A stretch of 64,000 nucleotides of DNA. It comes from an uncultured Flavobacteriaceae bacterium (GTDB lineage Bacteria; Bacteroidota; Bacteroidia; Flavobacteriales; Flavobacteriaceae). Positions 28,687 to 36,390 of this stretch are shown one piece after another (the first letter of the stretch is position 1; each line of letters begins with the position of its first letter). The translations under genes and the position numbers were made by a program. The stretch lies in assembly GCA_947487895.1 (NCBI GenBank), contig CANKYF010000006.1, forward strand, positions 62,001 through 126,000, given 5' to 3'. Under the pieces are notes generated by a model. The model had not been told where the DNA came from. It worked only from the letters and a program-made list of their open reading frames with translations, and searched no databases.

Positions 28687-30444
28687 ATGCACTCTTATAT
28701 AGAAAATGTTATCAAAATTAGCATATTATTAGCTTTAATACTTTCAGTTAATTTTCTTAATTCTCAAGAAAATAGTAAAACAGATTTGTTGAGTGTTGAA
28801 ATTAAAAACACAGCTATTCACTATAAATCTTACAATAATTTTTATAAATCAGCTTCATTTTTCCTAGAAGAGAAATGGGATTCTACTTTGGTATATGCTA
28901 TGAGACATATCAATACCTCGATTAACGATAGTATAATGTTAAATTATGCTCATTATTTTAGAGGGTTTGGTTTTGAACAAAAAAAAGTATTTGACCAAGC
29001 CCAAAAAGAGTTCAATTTAATTTCTTCAGAATTTGAGTTTTATTTTTTAGTTAAAAAACGTTTAGGGGTAATAGCATTGGAAAAGAATGAGTTCAAAAAT
29101 GCAATATCTTATTTAGAACCATTAACAAAATTGAAAGACAGTCAGTATGCTTATTTGAGTAAAAGTTCGATTTTTCAAAATTTAGGGTTGTGTTATAACC
29201 ATTTAGGTGAATTCCAAAAAGCAGAGGCTTATTTGGTAATGAATGTAAAAGTAAATGAAAAACGAAAAGATACTTTAAATTTGATTACAGCTTATGGAAG
29301 TATTGCTAACTTGTATTATGAACAATATAAAGATGATTTAGCAATTCCTTATTTTGAAAAAGCTTATCAACTTTCAAAAAGCATTAAAAATTTTGAAGCA
29401 AAACGAATAACAACCATTAATATGGCAGTTGTTGAAGAAAATAGAAAAGATTATGTAAAAGCCTTAAAGTATAGAAAAGAATATGAGCAATGGAAAGATT
29501 CTTTAAATGATCAAAATAAAATATATGAAGTTGCTCAGATTGAAAAAGAGTTTGCTGTAAAGCAAAAGCAACAAGAAGTTAACTTATTACAAGTTGAAAA
29601 TAGAGCTAAAATTAAGGAACGGAATGGATTGTTATATTCTGCATTAACACTATTAATACTGCTTGGTTTAACATTTTATTTCTACAAAGAGAAAATTAAA
29701 ACCAATAAACTAATAGTTTCACAAAAAGAAAAACTAGACGAATTAAACGCTACAAAAGATAAGCTCTTCTCTATTGTTAGTCATGATTTAAGGTCTTCTG
29801 TTAATGCCTTAAAAGTGAGCAATGGCAAATTATTGGAAAATCTTGAAGAAAAGAATCTTGAAGCATTAGATGGTATGTTACAAAATAACAGCGCTATTGT
29901 AAACGGAGCATATAACTTACTAGATAACCTTTTACATTGGGCATTGCTTCAAACCAAACAATCTTATTTTGAGATAGATAGTATTCGCTTATATTTTATA
30001 ATAGAACAAATGGCTTATAATTACAAGCCTTTAATGCAAGAAAAAGGTATACGTTTTGAAAATACCATTTTAAAAAAGGATATTGTGTGGGCAGATCAAG
30101 AATCATTAAAAATTATATTAAGAAACTTATTAGATAATGCTATTAAGTTTTCTGAGAACGGTGATTTTATAAAAGTTTATTCAGAGTCTAAAAATGATAG
30201 GTATTGTAATTTAATTGTAGAAGATTCTGGTTTAGGAATGACCAAACAGAAACAGGAAGAATTGCTTAAAGACACAACCGTGCTTTCTAAAAAAGAAAAC
30301 GAAGACATAATAGGCACGGGTTTAGGGTTGCAATTATGTAAATCTATGATTAAAAAAAATAAAGGCATCTTTTCTATTGATAGTGAGTTAGGTAAGGGAA
30401 CAAAAATGATTGTATCTTTGCCTAAAATAGCTCTCAATGGATAA
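28687..30444 (+). CDS. TPR-repeat sensor histidine kinase
   Basis: 585 residues. The signal peptide or anchor (VIKISILLALILSVNFLNSQ) precedes TPR repeats at about residues 95-290. A membrane helix near 315-333 (LLYSALTLLILLGLTFYFYK) leads to a kinase core with phosphoacceptor His366 (SIVSHDLRSSV), N box (NLLDNAIKFSE) and G boxes (DSGLGMT, GTGLGLQLCKSMI). The architecture matches the kinase at 15371-17443. The stop overlaps the LytTR regulator start by 8 bp, so they are a cognate pair. Confidence 0.92.
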   Translation: MHSYIENVIKISILLALILSVNFLNSQENSKTDLLSVEIKNTAIHYKSYNNFYKSASFFLEEKWDSTLVYAMRHINTSINDSIMLNYAHYFRGFGFEQKKVFDQAQKEFNLISSEFEFYFLVKKRLGVIALEKNEFKNAISYLEPLTKLKDSQYAYLSKSSIFQNLGLCYNHLGEFQKAEAYLVMNVKVNEKRKDTLNLITAYGSIANLYYEQYKDDLAIPYFEKAYQLSKSIKNFEAKRITTINMAVVEENRKDYVKALKYRKEYEQWKDSLNDQNKIYEVAQIEKEFAVKQKQQEVNLLQVENRAKIKERNGLLYSALTLLILLGLTFYFYKEKIKTNKLIVSQKEKLDELNATKDKLFSIVSHDLRSSVNALKVSNGKLLENLEEKNLEALDGMLQNNSAIVNGAYNLLDNLLHWALLQTKQSYFEIDSIRLYFIIEQMAYNYKPLMQEKGIRFENTILKKDIVWADQESLKIILRNLLDNAIKFSENGDFIKVYSESKNDRYCNLIVEDSGLGMTKQKQEELLKDTTVLSKKENEDIIGTGLGLQLCKSMIKKNKGIFSIDSELGKGTKMIVSLPKIALNG

Positions 30445-31183
30445 TGTTAATGTACTTATAGTAGAAGATACTCCTGAAGAAAGTAATGCATTAATTAAAA
30501 CGCTCAAATCTAACAATTATAATATAGTTGAGGTTGCCACTACATTTAAAGATGCGTTACAAGCTTTTTACAGAAATAAAGTTGATATTGTAGTAATAGA
30601 TATTTTTTTAAATGGAAATCCAGATGGTATTTCTTTTGCAGAAACTATTAGCCTTAATCCTAAAGACTCTAAACCATTTGTCTTTTTAACAAGCTCTACA
30701 GACCGCAACATATTTGAAAGAGCTAAACTTACCCAACCATTTAGTTATTTAATGAAGCCGTTTAATGAATTAGAGATTTTATATGCTCTGGAAATGGCTT
30801 TAGAAAAATTTTATGCGCAAGCAGATGCCTTTTTGGGAGATGAAGAAAATACCATAATAAGTGATGAGTATTTATTCATTAAAAAAGGGAAGTCTTTAAA
30901 AAAGGTTCTTATTACAGATATTATTTATATTGAAGTTGAAGAGAAATATTGCAATATAATTACAGAAAATGAAAAATTTGTAATCCTTATCTCGTTAACA
31001 AAAATTCTAAAGTTGCTAGATCCATCTGTTTTTTCCAGAACCCATAGAAATTATATAGTTAACATGTTAAAGATAGTTGAAATTGTGCCTACCGATAACC
31101 TTATTATTTTATCTGGAAATCACAAAGCCGTTTTAAGTGATACGTATAAAGATATTCTAAAGAAACTACGTACGCTTAAGTAA
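30437..31183 (+). CDS. LytTR-family response regulator
   Basis: 248 residues. An N-terminal receiver domain has the phosphoacceptor Asp55 (VVIDIFLNG), Thr/Ser in FLTSS and Lys in YLMKPF. The C-terminal LytTR DNA-binding domain (about 148-245) shows LITDIIYIEVEEKYCNI and VFSRTHRNYIVNMLKI. LytTR regulators bind pairs of direct repeats about 21 bp apart. It is translationally coupled to the TPR kinase, its likely phosphodonor. Confidence 0.93.
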   Translation: MDNVNVLIVEDTPEESNALIKTLKSNNYNIVEVATTFKDALQAFYRNKVDIVVIDIFLNGNPDGISFAETISLNPKDSKPFVFLTSSTDRNIFERAKLTQPFSYLMKPFNELEILYALEMALEKFYAQADAFLGDEENTIISDEYLFIKKGKSLKKVLITDIIYIEVEEKYCNIITENEKFVILISLTKILKLLDPSVFSRTHRNYIVNMLKIVEIVPTDNLIILSGNHKAVLSDTYKDILKKLRTLK

Positions 31184-31515
31184 AATACTCAGAGACTACT
31201 AATCTATAATAACACATTCTCAGCATAAATATCGAGAACCCTTTTTTATTTGAAATTCTTGTTTTCAATACAGATTTCCATTTATTTCAATCGTAAAAAA
31301 TTCACTCAAACTGACGAATTTCATCTGGGCATATAACTAGTAATAACTTAATTTATCCGTTTTATGGATAAAATAACCGTTCTCGTTCTATTTTTTTAAT
31401 AAACACTTCTTTTTAAACATAGTTTTACAAAGTATAAGACTTATGTCTTTAAAGCTATTATCATATGTGTTTTAAAAGGAATACACGTAAAAAAAACTTG
31501 AAAAATAAAGAGGGA
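31184..31515. other. Spacer after the LytTR regulator
   Basis: 332 bp with no recognised gene. It contains an inverted repeat ATTTATCC-N7-GGATAAA (31351-31372) and a sequence reading GATGAAATTCGTCA on the minus strand (near 31312-31325), which resembles the GATGAAAT words near the other TPR kinase. No terminator is obvious after the regulator. Confidence 0.5.
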
Positions 31516-31623
31516 ATGGACACAAGTAAAACTAAAAAAACTAAAATGGACTACTTCATGTATTTTGTAATGGGAGCAGTAGTAATTCAATTACTATTGT
31601 TGATATATCAATTAATGTCTTAG
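31516..31623 (+). CDS. Putative 35-aa single-pass membrane peptide
   Basis: A short frame: MDTSKTKKTKMDYFMYFVMGAVVI and on to a hydrophobic end (IQLLLLIYQLMS). A lysine-rich cytoplasmic head and one C-terminal helix of about 20 residues fit a small inner-membrane protein. GAGGG lies just before the ATG, rather close for a ribosome site. It stands alone in a long spacer and is not recognised; it could be a chance frame. Confidence 0.45.
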   Translation: MDTSKTKKTKMDYFMYFVMGAVVIQLLLLIYQLMS

Positions 31624-31721
31624 TCCCTAATTAGTAGCAACAATAAAGTCCCCAATCGTACAGAGGGATAGATTTTTTGTGTAATTTTATTAAGGGAGAA
31701 TTTGCAAATTTCAATTCCAAA

Positions 31722-31748
31722 AAAAGAGCCCTTCTAAAGGGCTCTTTT
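31722..31748 (-). terminator. Terminator after purH
   Basis: AAAAGAGCCCTT and AAGGGCTCTTTT form a perfect stem around a 3-4 base loop, flanked by A on one side and T on the other, so it works in both directions. It lies 21 bp beyond the purH stop. Confidence 0.9.
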
Positions 31749-31768
31749 CATAAACTTTATTTTAGTTT

Positions 31769-33301
31769 TTAATGTTTGAAATGGCGCGTGCCAGTCATTA
31801 CCATTGCTAAGTCGTTTTCATTACAATAATCAATACTTAATTGATCTTTGATAGAACCACCTGGTTGAATAACAGAAGTTACACCAGCATTTTTAGCTAT
31901 TTCTACACAATCTGGAAAAGGGAAAAACGCATCACTTGCCATAGCAGCACCATTTAAATCAAACTCAAAAGAATTAGCTTTGTGAATGGCTTGTTGTAAA
32001 GCATCTACTCGACTTGTTTGTCCAGTTCCACTAGCACACAATTGTTTTCCTTTTACAAGAACAATAGTGTTAGATTTAGTGTGCTTACAAATTTTAGAAG
32101 CAAATAATAAATCTTCAACTTGAGCATCTGTAGGCGCTAAATTAGTAACGTTTTTTAAATCTTCAGCTTTATCTGTAACATTGTTTCTGTCTTGTAATAA
32201 AACACCATTTAAACAGCTTCTTACATTCGTTTTTGGCATCTCAATATCATGAATTTCAAGTAAAATTCTATTTTTCTTACCTTTCAATAATTCTAAAGCT
32301 TCAGCATTAAAAGAAGGAGCAATAACTACTTCACAGAATAGTTTGTGAATTTCTTCAGCTGTAGCCAAGTCAATTTCAGTATTACTAATTAAAACACCCC
32401 CAAAGGCAGATACAGGATCACCAGCTAAAGCATCTACATAAGCTTGCTTAATAGTGTCTCTTTGGGCTAAGCCGCAAGCATTGTTGTGTTTTAATATTGC
32501 AAAGGTAGGCGCATCGTTTTTAAATTCTAACATTAAATTAACTGCTGCATCTACATCTAAAAGATTGTTATAGCTTAATTCTTTGCCATGAAGTTTTGTG
32601 AAAAGCTCATCAAAATTTCCAAAGAAAAATCCTTTTTGATGTGGGTTTTCTCCGTAGCGCAATACTTTACCTTTAGTTTCACTCACTTTTAAAGCGGCAA
32701 TCTCATGGTCTTGGTTAAAGTAGTTAAAGATAGCTGAGTCATAATGAGAAGATACATTGAATGCTTTAGCAGCAAAACGTTTTCTATCTTCTTGAGAAAG
32801 TGTTCCGTTTTTCTCACTAATTAATTCTAAGAATTCAAAATAATCTTCAACTGATGATACACAAATAACATCAGCATAATTTTTAGCAGCTGCTCTAATT
32901 AATGAAATACCACCTATATCTATCTTTTCAATAATATCTTGAGTGCTTGCACCAGAAGCAACGGTTTTTTCAAACGGATATAAATCAACAATAACTACAT
33001 CAATCTGCGGAATTTCATATTCAGCTAATTCAGCAACATCAGAATCGTTATTCTGTCTATTTAGAATACCACCAAAAACCTTTGGATGTAATGTCTTTAC
33101 ACGACCTCCAAGAATTGAAGGATAAGACGTTACATCTTCAACAGGAACAACATCAATACCTAAATCATTAATGAATTTTTCTGTTCCACCAGTAGAGTAG
33201 ATGGTTACACCTTGCTCATTTAGCTTTTTTACAATTGGTTCTAAACCGTCTTTACTAAATACTGAAATTAGGGCAGATTTAATCGTTTTTTCGTTGCTCA
33301 T
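31769..33301 (-). CDS. purH: Bifunctional AICAR transformylase/IMP cyclohydrolase
   Basis: 510 residues from ATG 33301; 33325 is eight codons earlier. The N-terminal MGS-like cyclohydrolase domain has ALISVFSKDGLEPIVKKL and STGGTEKFI plus GGRVKTLHPKVFGGIL. The C-terminal transformylase domain has LRYGENPHQKG, KHNNACGLA and SDAFFPFPDCVEIA. It performs the last two steps of IMP synthesis in the cytoplasm. No other purine gene is adjacent. Confidence 0.97.
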   Translation of the reverse strand: MSNEKTIKSALISVFSKDGLEPIVKKLNEQGVTIYSTGGTEKFINDLGIDVVPVEDVTSYPSILGGRVKTLHPKVFGGILNRQNNDSDVAELAEYEIPQIDVVIVDLYPFEKTVASGASTQDIIEKIDIGGISLIRAAAKNYADVICVSSVEDYFEFLELISEKNGTLSQEDRKRFAAKAFNVSSHYDSAIFNYFNQDHEIAALKVSETKGKVLRYGENPHQKGFFFGNFDELFTKLHGKELSYNNLLDVDAAVNLMLEFKNDAPTFAILKHNNACGLAQRDTIKQAYVDALAGDPVSAFGGVLISNTEIDLATAEEIHKLFCEVVIAPSFNAEALELLKGKKNRILLEIHDIEMPKTNVRSCLNGVLLQDRNNVTDKAEDLKNVTNLAPTDAQVEDLLFASKICKHTKSNTIVLVKGKQLCASGTGQTSRVDALQQAIHKANSFEFDLNGAAMASDAFFPFPDCVEIAKNAGVTSVIQPGGSIKDQLSIDYCNENDLAMVMTGTRHFKH

Positions 33302-33361
33302 TCCTGTTTTATTTGAAACACTCATAGTTATGAAAATGAGTATTTAAGGTTATTTTTTTCT

Positions 33362-33436
33362 TGTCATTGTGAGACTTTGGAAAAGTCGTGACAATCTGTA
33401 GATTACCACGTCGTTGCACTTCCTCGTAATGACGAT
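33362..33436. repeat. Intergenic repeat of the GTCATTnTGAG family
   Basis: The segment begins TGTCATTGTGAG and ends CTCGTAATGACGA, so its ends are roughly inverted, with short G/C-rich words inside (CGTCGTTGCACTTCC). A related element lies at 36285-36376. Such dispersed elements are common between flavobacterial genes; the function is unknown. Confidence 0.5.
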
Positions 33437-33538
33437 TTTGTTATAAAGTGCAAAAATAACTATTTGAAGTAGAAAATAAATGCTACTTCATTAAAAATAA
33501 ATGGTGTTTTTTTAACGAAAAAAGGGATTTGTTAACAA

Positions 33539-33994
33539 CTATAAAATTTCAGATACATTTTTACACACGAATTCTAAAAAACGTTCATCAGCTTCTGTAA
33601 ATGGATCGGGGGTATTAGAATCAATATCAATTTGACCAATGTTTTTACCATTAACAAAAATTGGAATGACTATTTCGGCTTTTACAGTAATACTACAAGC
33701 AATATAATTATCTTGAGAAGACACATCTGGAACTACAAAGTTTTCATTACTAACAGCAACTTGTCCACAAATACCTTTTCCAAACGGAATTACAGTGTGG
33801 TCTGTAGGTTCACCAACATAAGGTCCCAGAACAAGCTCTTCTTTGTTCCCATTTCTAAAATAAAAACCTACCCAATTGTAATACTCTATATGTTGTTCTA
33901 ACAATTGACAAATAGCTAAAAGGCGTTCGTCAACAGATTTAGAATTGTTAGAAATTATGGTTTCAACTTTGGGTTTTAATTGCTCAAAAATCAT
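33539..33994 (-). CDS. msrC: GAF-domain free methionine-(R)-sulfoxide reductase
   Basis: 151 residues consisting of one GAF domain. Family-specific sequences are YYNWVGFYFRNGNKEELVLGPYVG, IPFGKGICGQVA and SEIV-like AEIVIPIFVNGKNIGQIDIDS, with Cys in GICGQ and in IACSI, the positions expected for catalysis. fRMsr reduces free methionine-R-sulfoxide using thioredoxin. It is divergently arranged to xrtF. Confidence 0.85.
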   Translation of the reverse strand: MIFEQLKPKVETIISNNSKSVDERLLAICQLLEQHIEYYNWVGFYFRNGNKEELVLGPYVGEPTDHTVIPFGKGICGQVAVSNENFVVPDVSSQDNYIACSITVKAEIVIPIFVNGKNIGQIDIDSNTPDPFTEADERFLEFVCKNVSEIL

Positions 33995-34066
33995 ATTTTA
34001 AGAATGTTTTGGTAAAAGTATTCAAAAAGGTGTAAATTCGAAATTCAGATTAATAGAATATTTTTA

Positions 34067-34615
34067 TTGAAAGCTCTTCTTCTAAAATATAAAGCGGTTA
34101 TAAAATTTATAGGCACCTTTTTGTTAGTATACATTGGGTTGTCAATTTTATATAGTTGGTATTTAGATGTGTCTGATGGCTCTAAATTTTTTCCAGATTA
34201 CTTGACTAATTTAGTGTCTAAACAATCAAAATGGATGCTAGAATTGTTTGGGTATAATACGCAAATGTTACCTAATGGAAATGAACCTTCAATAAAAATA
34301 ATTTTAAATGGGAACTATTTAGCACGTCTTGTTGAAGGTTGTAATTCTATAAGTGTTATTATTTTATTTATATCTTTTGTTATTGCTTTTTCTGGTAAAT
34401 TAAGAACAACTATTTTGTTTGTGTTCTCTGGTGCAATTTTAATTTATGTTGTAAACTTATTAAGAATAGCATTGTTATGTGTTGGGGTGTATCACAACCC
34501 AGAACTAGAACAGATATTACATGCAGTAATTTTTCCAGCAATTATATACGGTATGGTGTTTTTGTTATGGATAGTTTGGGTGAATAAGTTTTCTAAAAAG
34601 AGCAAAAGTGAATAG
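34067..34615 (+). CDS. xrtF: Exosortase family protein XrtF
   Basis: 182 residues from a TTG start. About five membrane helices carry the exosortase catalytic triad in order: Cys in LVEGCNSISVI (near residue 91), Arg in VVNLLRIALLC and His in ILHAVIFPAIIYG. Exosortases are thought to cut C-terminal sorting signals at the membrane. XrtF is a short, flavobacteria-specific type. It overlaps the XrtF-associated gene by 8 bp. Confidence 0.9.
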   Translation: MKALLLKYKAVIKFIGTFLLVYIGLSILYSWYLDVSDGSKFFPDYLTNLVSKQSKWMLELFGYNTQMLPNGNEPSIKIILNGNYLARLVEGCNSISVIILFISFVIAFSGKLRTTILFVFSGAILIYVVNLLRIALLCVGVYHNPELEQILHAVIFPAIIYGMVFLLWIVWVNKFSKKSKSE

Positions 34616-35042
34616 ACTAGCCAAATACATATTGATAGTTGTGCTTTTTGGGGTTTTAATTTTAATTAGGGCTTTTGAGGAACAACTGTTCTATGATCCT
34701 TACCTGGTATTTTTTCAAAACGATTATTTACATATAGACAGTCCTAGAAGGGAAGTGGCCAAACTTTTAGCTTTTACTACTTTGCGTTATTGGTTAAATG
34801 CAGTTATTTCATTGGGTATTTTATATCTATTCTTTAAAGACAAAAGCATTATAAAATTTTCGATATTGGTATATGTTTTTGCATTTATTATTCTTTCACT
34901 AGTCTATTTGTATTTTGTGGTTAACCCTAAACAAGAAGATTATTATATGTTTTTTAATGTACGTAGGTTCTTAATCCATCCGGTAATTTTACTCTTATTA
35001 TTACCTGCTTTCTACTACCATAAGCTCAAATTAAAATCTTAG
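34608..35042 (+). CDS. Exosortase F system-associated protein
   Basis: 144 residues from a GTG start overlapping the end of xrtF. About four hydrophobic helices surround the conserved region FEEQLFYDPYLVFFQNDYLHIDSP and RYWLNAVISLGILYLFFKD, the profile of the flavobacterial protein always found next to XrtF. The biochemical role is unknown; the coupling suggests a membrane complex with XrtF. Confidence 0.85.
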   Translation: MNRLAKYILIVVLFGVLILIRAFEEQLFYDPYLVFFQNDYLHIDSPRREVAKLLAFTTLRYWLNAVISLGILYLFFKDKSIIKFSILVYVFAFIILSLVYLYFVVNPKQEDYYMFFNVRRFLIHPVILLLLLPAFYYHKLKLKS

Positions 35043-35102
35043 AGATTGTTAATCATTTAATAAAAAAATCAATGCAAATTTTACTTTTCGTATTTTTGTA
35101 TT

Positions 35103-35501
35103 GTGATTAAAGAGTTTCTACATAAAAGCTTCACAGTATCATTGGCATTACTGGTTTTGTTTTCAACAGTATCTTTTACTATTGAAAAACATTATTGTGG
35201 TGAAGTGCTTGTAGATGTTTCAGTATTTACTGAAGCTGAAAAGTGTGCAATGGAAACTCAAGAGATGGCAATGAAAAAATCTTGTTGTAAAGATGAGGTT
35301 GATGTTGTTGAAGGTCAAGATGAATTATTGAAAACTTTTCATGATTTTGATTTTGAACAGCAACAGTTCTTAATTTCTTTTGTTTATTCTTTTATAAATC
35401 TTTTTGAAGGTGAGCCTAAAAAGGTAATACCTCATAAAGATTACTCTCCTCCCAATTTGGTCAAAGACATCATTGTACTTGATCAAGTTTTCTTGATTTG
35501 A
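35103..35501 (+). CDS. HYC_CC_PP family exported protein
   Basis: 132 residues from a GTG start. An N-terminal hydrophobic signal (SFTVSLALLVLFSTVSFTI) precedes the three marks that name the family: HYC at 30-32, CC at 61-62 (KKSCCKD) and PP at 116-117 (YSPPNL). The cysteine pattern and its position before HMA and TonB genes suggest metal (copper-type) binding in the periplasm; the function is not established. Confidence 0.8.
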   Translation: MIKEFLHKSFTVSLALLVLFSTVSFTIEKHYCGEVLVDVSVFTEAEKCAMETQEMAMKKSCCKDEVDVVEGQDELLKTFHDFDFEQQQFLISFVYSFINLFEGEPKKVIPHKDYSPPNLVKDIIVLDQVFLI

Positions 35502-35576
35502 TTTAATAAAGGTTCTATTGTAGATTCTCGCTAAAGCTGGGATTGCAAAAACTATTGTTAAATCAAAATAATCAAA

Positions 35577-36278
35577 ATGAATTATACATATACAGTCACA
35601 GGGATGACCTGTGGTGGTTGCAAAGCTTCGGTAGAAAAAGCTTTAGGCAATCTTCAAAATATAAAAGCAGTTGAAGTAAATCTAAAAACTTCAGAAGTAA
35701 CTATTAATATGGATACTTTCGTTCCTGTATCCCAGTTACAGAATGCGCTTTCAAGTAAATACACAATTCTAGAAACTAAAATAGAAGAAAAACAAGCTTC
35801 AGAATTAAAACAATTATTTCCATTATTTTTAATTTTTGGATACATCATAATAACAAGTATTCTTTTGAATTATAAACCATGGGATACTAATAGTTTTATG
35901 CTAGATTTTATGGGCTTGTTTTACATTGTTTTTAGCTTTTTTAAGTTGTTAGATTTAAAGGGTTTTCCGGAATCTTTTAGAATGTATGATCCTTTAGCCA
36001 AAGCAATTCCAGTTTATGGCTGGGTATACCCTTTTATTGAAGTGATTTTAGGGCTTATGTTTTTAATGCGAATTGAAATCACTATAGCTTTAATTGTAAC
36101 TTTAGTCGTTCTTGGAAGTACCACAATTGGAGTTACAAAAGCACTTTTAGATAAAACATCTATTAAGTGTGCATGTTTAGGAACAGCACTTAAATTACCT
36201 ATGACCAAAGCTACGTTTATTGAAAATAGCATTATGATAGTAATGGCTGTTTTAATGCTTTTAAGATTTAACCAGTAA
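35577..36278 (+). CDS. HMA domain fused to MauE/DoxX-like membrane domain
   Basis: 233 residues. An N-terminal heavy-metal-associated domain (residues 1-65) has MTCGGC with Cys12 and Cys15. A four-helix membrane domain follows (about 80-232), with YPFIEVILGLMFL and the cysteine pair CACLG, as in MauE-like proteins. Likely role: metal capture or redox handling at the inner membrane. It lies between the HYC_CC_PP gene and the TonB receptor gene. Confidence 0.85.
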   Translation: MNYTYTVTGMTCGGCKASVEKALGNLQNIKAVEVNLKTSEVTINMDTFVPVSQLQNALSSKYTILETKIEEKQASELKQLFPLFLIFGYIIITSILLNYKPWDTNSFMLDFMGLFYIVFSFFKLLDLKGFPESFRMYDPLAKAIPVYGWVYPFIEVILGLMFLMRIEITIALIVTLVVLGSTTIGVTKALLDKTSIKCACLGTALKLPMTKATFIENSIMIVMAVLMLLRFNQ

Positions 36279-36284
36279 ATATTC

Positions 36285-36376
36285 GTCATTATGAGGCGTT
36301 GCATTGAGTATGTCGAAATGAATAGCAACGTAATAATCTAGAGGTTGTTACGTCTTTTCAAAAGGCTTTCAATGAC
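36285..36376. repeat. Intergenic repeat of the GTCATTnTGAGG family
   Basis: It begins CGTCATTATGAGG and ends CAATGACGA, so its ends are inverted repeats, with an internal TTGCATTGAGTATGTCGAAATGAATAGCAACGT. It is related to 33362-33436. It separates the HMA-MauE gene from the TonB receptor gene. Confidence 0.5.
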
Positions 36377-36390
36377 GAAAAAAGAAAGTA

